A DNA stretch of 7,690 nucleotides. It comes from Anaerolineaceae bacterium. Lineage in GTDB: Bacteria > Chloroflexota > Anaerolineae > Anaerolineales > Anaerolineaceae. The notes under the pieces are model-generated. The model saw only the letters and a list, made by a program, of their open reading frames with translations. It ran no database searches and was not told where the DNA came from. Position 1 is the first letter of the stretch. Each line of letters opens with the position of its first letter. Location of the stretch: positions 1 to 7,690 of the forward strand of contig JAIOTF010000273.1 in the NCBI GenBank assembly GCA_021107195.1, read 5' to 3'. Of this stretch, positions 1 to 5,330 are shown in pieces. The position numbers and the translations under genes were made by a program.

Positions 1-117
1 AACAATCTCGTGATCGGACTCTTGATTGGCAAGCAAAAACATCGCTATTTGCCAGAAGCCAGACGTTTTTATGATGCTCATCCCAACAAGGCTTGTGACC
101 TCATTTTGCTACTTTAA
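1..117 (+). CDS. 3' end of an unrecognised gene (38 codons)
   Basis: The reading frame is open from the first base of the window and ends at TAA (115-117). The visible C-terminal tail runs NNLVIGLLIGKQKHRY and then continues to a hydrophobic end (CDLILLL). The stop lies 27 nt before the pgl start on the same strand, so the two genes are probably co-transcribed and this one may also belong to carbohydrate metabolism. I do not recognise the family from so short a tail, and no motif in it fixes a function. That it is coding is inferred from the open frame, the position directly upstream of pgl and the protein-like composition. Confidence 0.55.
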   Translation, partial: NNLVIGLLIGKQKHRYLPEARRFYDAHPNKACDLILLL

Positions 118-144
118 GAAAGCCCTGCCTGTCCGGAGACGTTA

Positions 145-915
145 ATGAAGGGAACAATACGCGTATTTCCAGACCGTGAAACCCTGGCCTTTGCGGCGGC
201 ACATTATTTCTTGTCCGTTGGGCAGGCAGCGATCATGCATACTGGTCGTTTTATGGTTGTGCTTTCTGGCGGGTCGACGCCCCGGCTTCTTTTCCAGCGG
301 CTGGCCGTTCCCCACCTTCAGGATGCTTTGGAATGGGAACGGGTACATATCTTTTGGGGAGATGAGCGCTGCGTTTTGCCAGATGCTCCTGAGAGCAATT
401 TCCGCATGGCACGCGAAACTTTGATCGATTATTTGCCTATCCCGGAGGCGAACGTGCATCGCTTCATGACAGAACTGCCGCCAAAAGAGGCAGCGCTTAA
501 GTATGTAGGAGAGTTACAGACGCTCTTTGGATTATCGGCAGGCAGTCCTCCGCCAAGTTTTGATCTGGTGCTTTTGGGTTTGGGCGACGATGGTCATACT
601 GCCTCGTTATTCCCGGGGACGGATGTGCTTGATGAACGAGAACAGTGGGTGACTGCACTTTACGTGGAAAAATTGGCTGCCTGGCGCGTAACTTTGACAC
701 CTGCGGTGTTGAATGCATCCAAAGATGTCTTGTTTTTGGTCTCAGGCAGGGAGAAAGCAAAGGTAGTAAAGGAGGTTCTTTGCGGTGTCAGACGTCCCGA
801 GGATTTGCCTGCGCAGTTGATCCAACCTGTTTCCAATAACTTACATTGGTTTATTGATAGTCCAGCTGCAGAGGAATTATTTCTGCGTTCGAAAGAACGG
901 CGCTGGCAAGGGTAA
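145..915 (+). CDS. pgl: 6-phosphogluconolactonase
   Basis: Hydrolyses 6-phosphoglucono-1,5-lactone to 6-phosphogluconate, the second step of the oxidative pentose phosphate pathway, in the cytosol. The 256-residue length is normal for the DevB/SOL type. Family motifs are in order: the phosphate-binding loop SGGSTP (residues 41-46), IFWGDERCV (69-77) followed by S84-N85, and the signature GLGDDGHTASLFP (145-157), whose His151 matches the residue assigned as catalytic in the family. The C-terminal part holds a typical segment near 181-205 (TLTPAVLNASKDVLF then SGREKA). The ATG start is supported by GGAG at 135-138 with a 6-nt spacer, and the protein begins at the usual point for the family. It follows the partial gene by 27 nt and is probably in one transcript with it. 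No zwf or gnd is visible in the window. Confidence 0.95.
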   Translation: MKGTIRVFPDRETLAFAAAHYFLSVGQAAIMHTGRFMVVLSGGSTPRLLFQRLAVPHLQDALEWERVHIFWGDERCVLPDAPESNFRMARETLIDYLPIPEANVHRFMTELPPKEAALKYVGELQTLFGLSAGSPPPSFDLVLLGLGDDGHTASLFPGTDVLDEREQWVTALYVEKLAAWRVTLTPAVLNASKDVLFLVSGREKAKVVKEVLCGVRRPEDLPAQLIQPVSNNLHWFIDSPAAEELFLRSKERRWQG

Positions 916-954
916 TCCGTTTTAAGGTTAAGCAAGGGGGAGGGCACTTAAAAC

Positions 955-1149
955 ATGGATGGTCTTGGCAGCAGGCCGTTTGTAAAAGGTATGGCTTTTT
1001 ATGCGAGCAACAAGAGCGCAGTCACAAAATTGACCCAGAAACATGGTGTTCGGTTTGCATGGTTGACCACGGGAAAAAGCATTCTACGCTTCTTAAAAGC
1101 CCCCTTTGTGAAACGAGATCTGTTTACTGATCAGAATGCAGATACATAA
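955..1149 (+). CDS. Hypothetical 64-residue basic protein (doubtful)
   Basis: A short open frame 39 nt downstream of pgl on the same strand. It is preceded by a purine-rich ribosome-binding-like run (GGGGGAGGG, 936-944), about 11 nt from the ATG, which is longer than ideal. The product is basic, with no clear transmembrane segment, signal peptide or cysteine motif, and I recognise no family. In favour of a gene are the purine-rich run, the position at the end of the pgl transcript and the hairpin just after it. Against it are the small size and the lack of any recognisable domain. It may be a lineage-specific small protein or a chance ORF. Confidence 0.35.
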   Translation: MDGLGSRPFVKGMAFYASNKSAVTKLTQKHGVRFAWLTTGKSILRFLKAPFVKRDLFTDQNADT

Positions 1150-1170
1150 AAAATGAGGGTAACTGAAAAC

Positions 1171-1193
1171 AAGACTGGGCGATATCCGGTCTT
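1171..1193. terminator. Hairpin between convergent transcripts
   Basis: AAGACTGG and CCGGTCTT form an 8-bp stem (one G-T wobble) around a 7-nt loop. It sits between the + strand run ending at 1149 and the - strand gene ending at 1207. Neither side has a long T-run right after the stem: the + side reads ATGTGTTT, and the - side reads GTTTTC with a further six-T run about 17 nt on. Position suggests a weak bidirectional terminator. Confidence 0.45.
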
Positions 1194-1206
1194 ATGTGTT
1201 TAATGA

Positions 1207-1416
1207 TCAGCGGGCGGTCGGGCGTTTGAGGTACGCAACTTCGTGACCATCTTCGTTGACAATCACGGTTACTAATTCCCAGCCTTCTTTTTCCAGCAGA
1301 TCCCACGCACTGAATTCATTCCAGCTTTTGTCCCTGCGGGATTCAAAGAGACCATCGCGCCCCAGATATGTGATTTGGCTGCCTATCAAGCGGCAATGAT
1401 CAAATCTTTGTGCCAT
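1207..1416 (-). CDS. DUF4177-like small protein
   Basis: A 69-residue protein of unknown function. The C-terminal half carries the pattern I associate with DUF4177 and related small proteins: an amphipathic segment ending in LLEKEGWELVTVIV (residues 41-54), then a charged turn and a final strand AYLKRP (61-66). The N-terminal half (RFDHCRLIGSQITYLG) would supply the first strands. No signal peptide or membrane segment is seen. The ATG start is supported by GAAAGGA with AAAGGA at 1424-1429 and a 7-nt spacer. It lies 64 nt downstream of the PH-domain gene on the same strand, so the two may share a transcript. Family assignment is from pattern memory and is not certain. Confidence 0.7.
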   Translation of the reverse strand: MAQRFDHCRLIGSQITYLGRDGLFESRRDKSWNEFSAWDLLEKEGWELVTVIVNEDGHEVAYLKRPTAR

Positions 1417-1480
1417 TGTGCTGTCCTTTCATTACTTTGTTGTAGAAAAAACGGTTTTACTGATAATAAATATTTTTGAT

Positions 1481-1969
1481 TTAATTTTCGTCACCGGCTT
1501 CCAAAAGTGCTTTCTTGAATTGAATGGGGAAAGCGACGCTGACATAACGTTCCATGCCCAGCTCGCTGGCAGTGAGGATCTCTAAATTCCCAAAATCGAA
1601 AATCCTTCCCAAAAATGTTTGTTCCAGATTGACATCATTCACTTTCTCAAGAGAAGAATCACTCACGTTCTTCGCAATGATCCCGGAAAGATGGATGATG
1701 CGGCGATTGGTGATGACATATTTATGATAGCGCCAGCGCAGAACATCCCGCAAGAGGCTGGCAAGTGGGATTAAGTTGAGCAGGTATGCCCAGGGAAGGG
1801 CCTGTCTGGGCACCCAATTGCGAGAGATGATCGTGATCAGGGTGGTGATTACAGTTGAGGAAAGAATTTCAGGGAGGATTTGTAAAGCCAGACTGAGCCA
1901 GTGTTGGCGGGTCTGAAAGACCACTTTTTCGTTTTTCGTCAGTAGTTTAGTAAGGTATGGATCATTCAC
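1481..1969 (-). CDS. PH domain-containing membrane protein (bPH2/YdbS-like)
   Basis: With the start chosen here (GTG at 1969) the product is 162 residues. It has a short cytosolic lead (NEKVVFQTRQHW, residues 13-24), two predicted transmembrane helices (about 25-49 and 57-78), and then a bacterial PH domain of the YdbS/DUF304 type. The PH domain opens with YVITNRRIIHLSGII (84-98), followed by the Leu-Glu-Lys-Val-Asn-Asp-Val segment (107-113) and GRIFDFGNLEILTAS (121-135). Function in this family is unknown; a membrane-anchored scaffold or envelope role is usual speculation. The frame stays open further up to a TTG at 2068, but that start has no ribosome site and adds an unlike N-terminus. GTG at 1969 has GAGG at 1978-1981 with an 8-nt spacer and gives the usual family beginning just before the NEKV segment. 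Confidence 0.8.
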   Translation of the reverse strand: MNDPYLTKLLTKNEKVVFQTRQHWLSLALQILPEILSSTVITTLITIISRNWVPRQALPWAYLLNLIPLASLLRDVLRWRYHKYVITNRRIIHLSGIIAKNVSDSSLEKVNDVNLEQTFLGRIFDFGNLEILTASELGMERYVSVAFPIQFKKALLEAGDEN

Positions 1970-2153
1970 AAAAGGAGCCTCGTCATCTTGTTTTGAAGTT
2001 AACAAACAGTATACAAGAAAATCGGTCGCATGCATATACGAATCAGGCCAGAGTTGTGTTTGCCCCAACAGATAACCGGAGAAGCAGGGTGAAGAATAGC
2101 GGGCAGGTAATTGGTCATTCCAGTTGAATCTTTCCAGCCTATGCGTGAAAGAG
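1970..2153 (-). other. Leader region of the PH-domain gene
   Basis: Between the terminator at 2154-2194 and the GTG at 1969. Part of it can be read as an N-terminal extension of the PH protein (33 codons from a TTG at 2068), which I reject for lack of a ribosome site. It holds the candidate -10 box at 2008-2013; no repeat or RNA structure was recognised. Confidence 0.4.
2008..2013 (-). promoter_or_regulatory. Possible -10 box for the PH-domain gene
   Basis: On the - strand the hexamer TATACT lies about 38 nt before the GTG at 1969, which would give a leader of roughly 30 nt. I see no convincing -35 box at 16-18 nt upstream, so this is only a candidate. It fits the choice of the GTG start: the longer TTG/ATG versions of the protein would begin upstream of this box. 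Confidence 0.25.
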
Positions 2154-2194
2154 AAAAGAGCGAGGCAGTTATTTCTTTAAGGCCTCTCTCTTTT
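2154..2194 (-). terminator. Intrinsic terminator after the HprK/PEPCK-like gene
   Basis: The arms at 2154-2166 and 2182-2194 form a 13-bp stem with one mismatch around a 15-nt loop. On the - strand the stem is GC-rich at its top and ends in a pyrimidine run, CTCTTTTCTCTTT. It begins 10 nt after the stop of the 2205-3965 gene, which is ideal for a rho-independent terminator. It separates that gene from the PH-domain gene, which therefore probably has its own promoter in 1970-2153. Confidence 0.75.
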
Positions 2195-2204
2195 TGCACA
2201 ATAA

Positions 2205-3965
2205 TTAAATATTTTTGAGTAAATTGAGCAGTTCTTTTGCTGCTTCTTCAGGGCCGTTCCGTTCTTTGCCGGGCACACCAAGCTGCGTGCGGATTTGACC
2301 GACGTAGATATCCTGATCAAAGAAATGTTTGAAGTATTTTTGGGCAAGTTGATCGTGCAGATCATGATACTGAGGCGGACCAAAAATGTTGGCAAAATAA
2401 TTAGCGACAACACCGGTAGATGTGGTGGTGCCTTTGCTCATTACTTTCCCTTCCTGGAAGATTTTGAGTGCAGTTTCCGGAGATGTGAAGTGCTCGATGG
2501 TGGGATGTTCTGCATCCACTATGTCGTAGTTGTTGGCATAGAAAACGAAGTCAACGGGATAGCCTCTCATTACTTCATCGTAGGTGGTTACAGGCAAGAC
2601 TACTCGAGCATTGACCTGGCTGGCATTCATGATGATTGCTCTGTCGATCTGTCCAAATGCATAGCCTGGCTGTAAGTCATCCATGCGAACAAAGGCGCCA
2701 GTCTCTGTACCAAAGCCGAGAATAACTCCATCATCGTTGATTTCGATAGAACCCATATCGTCGGCGATGATAATGATGTCTTCGATATCGTCTTGAGCGA
2801 TGATGCGCAGTGCTTCAAGGCTTTCTGATTTCCCTGCCCCGGAGTCGCCAATGATCATCACAGTATACGAGCCTTTGTCTCGAACTGTGATATTGAACAT
2901 TGCCCCATGGAAGGGCAACCGCCCGGTTTTCATGATCTTCACATTGTGCAGGGTAAGGATCATTTTCTTGAGATACCCAAAATAGCCAAATTCGTCCCGC
3001 AGTGGAATTGTACTGGCGAGGATGTCGTTTTCTTCGTCATCATAGAAAATCGTATCAGATGATTCTGAGATCGGCATCATGCTGTCGGGGGTACCATACA
3101 AGAAGACAGCGTCGGGTGTATTTTTGAGATCTTCGTCGTTGGCCACTTCGAATAAATTACTTAGCGCAAACCCAAGTTCAAATAATTTCACGTTGAAATA
3201 ATTCATAATTAGCAGCGGCCCGACTTTCGCGGGGTAGCAGAGCCAATCGTTTTTATTGATATCGAGATTACCGACTGGGTTTTGGTAGACCCGCTCGAAG
3301 ACACCCTTGCGAGTGTTGGTCGTGGAATTGAAGATCATGGGGGGGTAGATCAAAACCTGGCGGATGATTGAAATGCTATTCAGTTTGTTGTAGACCCCAT
3401 CAGGATATGGGATGTCTTTCGGTAGTGCGATGGCGCCAACCTGGGCCCCGGCGGCTACCTGGCGGTAAATGCGCGGGTGTTTGCCGGAAACATTTTCCTG
3501 AACATCACGATAGGTGCTGCGGACAACGTGCATCAATGTTTCGAGCGTGCTGTTGAAAGTGCGGTAGGGGCGTTGGTCAAAACTGTCACCAGCCGAATCA
3601 CAAATGATCAGGCGATGCAGATGACGCCAATAGTGATAAAGCTGCTCAATGAATTCTGTGAACAGTTCCTTGTTGGCAAAAAAGATTTCAGAGCCGGGAA
3701 TGACACGCGGCACAAGTTCTACTGGTAGTTTGATCAGGTAATGCAATGAATCAACCAGCAGATGGATGTCTTCATCGGTGATAGCGCGTGGATTGGGGAA
3801 AATTCCTAAAAGCTTGGATTGTTTTTTCGACAAACCCGCGATATATTGTTTTAACACCCGCAAGAAAAGTTCGCTGGCAAGCATTCTCTCGGAAGTGTCG
3901 CAGACGCGGTCACGCAACCGCATGACGACCTGGTCATTTATTGTCTGGAAAGATCCGTTTTCCAT
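2205..3965 (-). CDS. HprK/PEPCK-superfamily P-loop protein, substrate unknown
   Basis: A 586-residue protein, cytosolic by appearance. The first 340 or so residues match nothing I recognise. The C-terminal part carries nucleotide-binding features of the HPr kinase / PEP carboxykinase superfamily: PFHGAMFN (351-358), the Walker A loop GDSGAGKSES (373-382) and an acidic pair in IIADDMGSIEI (399-409). In HPr kinase the equivalents are an HG segment, GxSGxGKSE and ADD. The far C-terminus (STGVVANYFANIFGPP, 516-531, and the LHDQLAQKYF segment after it) instead recalls the ATP-type PEPCK tail. HPr kinases are near 310 residues and PEPCKs near 530, so it is neither in standard form. The frame opens at an ATG at 4046 inside a palindrome, but ATG at 3965 has AGGAG at 3973-3977 with a 7-nt spacer and is chosen. 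No PTS gene is nearby to indicate a protein substrate. Kinase activity is inferred. Confidence 0.8.
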   Translation of the reverse strand: MENGSFQTINDQVVMRLRDRVCDTSERMLASELFLRVLKQYIAGLSKKQSKLLGIFPNPRAITDEDIHLLVDSLHYLIKLPVELVPRVIPGSEIFFANKELFTEFIEQLYHYWRHLHRLIICDSAGDSFDQRPYRTFNSTLETLMHVVRSTYRDVQENVSGKHPRIYRQVAAGAQVGAIALPKDIPYPDGVYNKLNSISIIRQVLIYPPMIFNSTTNTRKGVFERVYQNPVGNLDINKNDWLCYPAKVGPLLIMNYFNVKLFELGFALSNLFEVANDEDLKNTPDAVFLYGTPDSMMPISESSDTIFYDDEENDILASTIPLRDEFGYFGYLKKMILTLHNVKIMKTGRLPFHGAMFNITVRDKGSYTVMIIGDSGAGKSESLEALRIIAQDDIEDIIIIADDMGSIEINDDGVILGFGTETGAFVRMDDLQPGYAFGQIDRAIIMNASQVNARVVLPVTTYDEVMRGYPVDFVFYANNYDIVDAEHPTIEHFTSPETALKIFQEGKVMSKGTTTSTGVVANYFANIFGPPQYHDLHDQLAQKYFKHFFDQDIYVGQIRTQLGVPGKERNGPEEAAKELLNLLKNI

Positions 3966-3972
3966 AAAATTA

Positions 3973-3977
3973 CTCCT
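3973..3977 (-). promoter_or_regulatory. Ribosome binding site fixing the 3965 start
   Basis: AGGAG on the - strand with a 7-nt spacer to ATG at 3965. It decides between this start and the longer open frame beginning at 4046, which has no comparable site and whose first codon sits in a hairpin arm. Confidence 0.75.
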
Positions 3978-4018
3978 GCATTTGTATTTCATTGCATTGA
4001 TACGTAAACTTGTAAAAG

Positions 4019-4046
4019 ATGGTTTGGGCATACGTGCCCAAACCAT
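4019..4046. terminator. 12-bp perfect palindrome, likely bidirectional terminator
   Basis: ATGGTTTGGGCA (4019-4030) pairs without mismatch with TGCCCAAACCAT (4035-4046) across a TACG tetraloop. The + side is followed by TTTTCTTTT-like sequence and the - side by CTTTTAC, so it has the shape of an intrinsic terminator in both directions. On the - strand it lies about 170 nt after the end of the iron operon and about 53 nt before the P-loop protein start. It could therefore end the iron transcript or act in the leader of the downstream gene. Confidence 0.6.
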
Positions 4047-4214
4047 TTTCTTTTGCCTTAACGGTAGAAGAAAAACTATGTATCAAGTTTACCAGAGAAA
4101 TACAGAAAAAGTTGAAAGAGATAAATGATATTCAGACTTTCGGAATGCCAAAATACCCATTGAGGGAAAGTAAATTTTTAAGTGAGATTGAAATCTTATC
4201 TTTGTATAGCCAGG
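4047..4214. other. AT-rich intergenic stretch
   Basis: This is the 3' flank of the nitroreductase gene, up to the palindrome. It is richer in A+T than its neighbours. A 73-codon + strand frame crosses it (4019-4240) but starts within the hairpin arm, has no ribosome site and runs into the opposing gene, so I do not call it. I see no RNA gene or repeat here. Confidence 0.4.
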
Positions 4215-5081
4215 TCAGGAGAATGAGAGTCTCGCAATAGGGATGAGAGATTTTTGATTCGGAACGCGTGTTTCGTGGTGCAAACGCCAATGCACCTGAA
4301 CATTCCAGGCTTTGGCCGCCAAACTGATATTGGCCATGAAAATTCCGGCATCATATAATCCATACATGAGTTTGCTGCCTGCGGAAAGCACGAGCGGGTA
4401 AGCTGTCGGGTTGGTGAAAAGCTGGAATTCGTTACCGATTGGCAGCAATCGCCAGGATTGGGCGTTGGTTGCAGAAGGCGCCCAGCGCCCAGCTTCCAGA
4501 ATGGCATCCCACTCAGAGGGCAGGGAGGAGTGCTGTGCTGTTGGATTGAGCAAAATGTTTTCCGCAGGCTTTCTTTTGCGACTGCCGATCAGTGAACGAA
4601 GGGATCGATTGATATTTTTGTTTCGTAGGGATGGTGCAGGTTTGCCATAGATCAGCACTGCTGCCAGATGGGTGTCCTCAGAGAGTTCAAATTCCTGTTG
4701 CAGTTTGCGTACCCTGCCGTGGGCGCCGATATAACAACTGGCAAGGCCAAATTCTTCCAGGCTGATTACTGCCTGTTGGCTTTGGAAACCGAGTTCAACG
4801 AGCGCATCTGAATTATTTTCTGTGTATGGGATCATCAAGTGAGGCGATGCGATAAATCTTCCGTATGCTCCCTGTGCGACCGCAAGCCGGCTTTTTTCCA
4901 GTTCGTTCAGCATCAAGAACTGGATGTGTTGACCATCCTGGATTGGCGCAATTGCTTCCAGAGCAGTTTGCACGGATTGCAAAATCTGATCGTTCAAAGG
5001 GGGAGAATCAAATCTGCGGCAGCTTTTTCTCGCCAACAGCGTGCGGTAAAGTTGTGGAACTTGATCCAGGTTATCTATCAC
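4215..5081 (-). CDS. Nitroreductase-family flavoprotein (TM1586-like)
   Basis: A 288-residue protein resembling the putative nitroreductases of the TM1586 type, which bind FMN and reduce substrates with NAD(P)H; the true substrate is unknown. Two nitroreductase-like halves are visible. The first begins LLARKSCRRFDSPPLND (residues 15-31) and includes SQQAVISLEEFGLASCYIGA (101-120). The second begins at ILEAGRWAPSATNAQSWRLL (194-213), the segment that normally contacts FMN, and ends in a helix-rich stretch (GLYDAGIFMANISLAAKAW, 241-259). The frame is open to a TTG at 5132, but that would overlap the upstream gene by 55 nt. GTG at 5081 overlaps the upstream stop as GTGA, with GGA about 10 nt before it, and places the arginine-rich motif at the expected distance from the N-terminus. 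The overlap points to translational coupling with the FeoC-like gene. Confidence 0.85.
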   Translation of the reverse strand: MIDNLDQVPQLYRTLLARKSCRRFDSPPLNDQILQSVQTALEAIAPIQDGQHIQFLMLNELEKSRLAVAQGAYGRFIASPHLMIPYTENNSDALVELGFQSQQAVISLEEFGLASCYIGAHGRVRKLQQEFELSEDTHLAAVLIYGKPAPSLRNKNINRSLRSLIGSRKRKPAENILLNPTAQHSSLPSEWDAILEAGRWAPSATNAQSWRLLPIGNEFQLFTNPTAYPLVLSAGSKLMYGLYDAGIFMANISLAAKAWNVQVHWRLHHETRVPNQKSLIPIARLSFS

Positions 5082-5323
5082 TGTTTCAGTTTCCAGCGAA
5101 ATTGGGCTTGAACAGAAGGGGCCAGACTGCAACCGCTACAAGCGCGGCGGCTGCAAACCGCATTACAGGCTTCACCGATTGTTTCTTTTTCCAGTTTACC
5201 GATCTGAACCAGGTAGTTAAGCATGCCTTGCAGCGCTGTTGGTTCAACGTTCAGTTTATGGCTGATATGATTCAGGTCCAACATATCCTGTGTATTTTGG
5301 AATTCCTGCATGATTTGTTTCAA
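5078..5323 (-). CDS. feoC: FeoC-like winged-helix protein with four cysteines
   Basis: An 81-residue protein downstream of feoB with the layout of FeoC. An N-terminal winged-helix part (LDLNHISHKLNVEPTALQGM, 15-34, then LNYLVQIGKLEKE, 35-47) is followed by a cysteine cluster, Cys53-x3-Cys57-x4-Cys62-x2-Cys65. FeoC proteins in other bacteria carry a similar cluster that can hold an iron-sulfur centre and are thought to regulate or stabilise FeoB. Ligation of iron here is inferred. The start is a TTG (5323) with AGGA at 5334-5337, a 10-nt spacer, lying inside the last codons of feoB; an ATG four codons in lacks a ribosome site. The gap to the feoB stop is 7 nt. Its stop overlaps the GTG start of the nitroreductase gene. 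Confidence 0.8.
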   Translation of the reverse strand: MKQIMQEFQNTQDMLDLNHISHKLNVEPTALQGMLNYLVQIGKLEKETIGEACNAVCSRRACSGCSLAPSVQAQFRWKLKQ

Positions 5324-5330
5324 CGTTGAT

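Noticed and set aside
660..947. 95-codon - strand frame opposite pgl
   Set aside because: It lies almost wholly inside the well-supported pgl gene, has no family resemblance and looks like an antisense shadow.
1441..1466. AT-rich near-palindrome between the PH-domain and DUF4177-like genes (AAAACGGTTTT core)
   Set aside because: The complementary arms are separated by only one base, so no stable hairpin can form; it does not qualify as a terminator.
4019..4240. A 73-codon + strand frame, and a 27-residue N-terminal extension of the P-loop protein that begins almost identically (MVWA..PKP)
   Set aside because: The likeness arises because both begin in the two arms of the same palindrome at 4019-4046. 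Neither has a ribosome site, and the + frame runs into the opposing nitroreductase gene.
5082..5132. Upstream TTG start for the nitroreductase
   Set aside because: It would overlap the FeoC-like gene by 55 nt and adds a segment unlike the family; the GTG in the GTGA overlap fits better.
4865..5329. 154-codon + strand frame opposite the FeoC-like and nitroreductase genes
   Set aside because: It is antisense to two genes with clear family motifs and shows no recognisable domain of its own.
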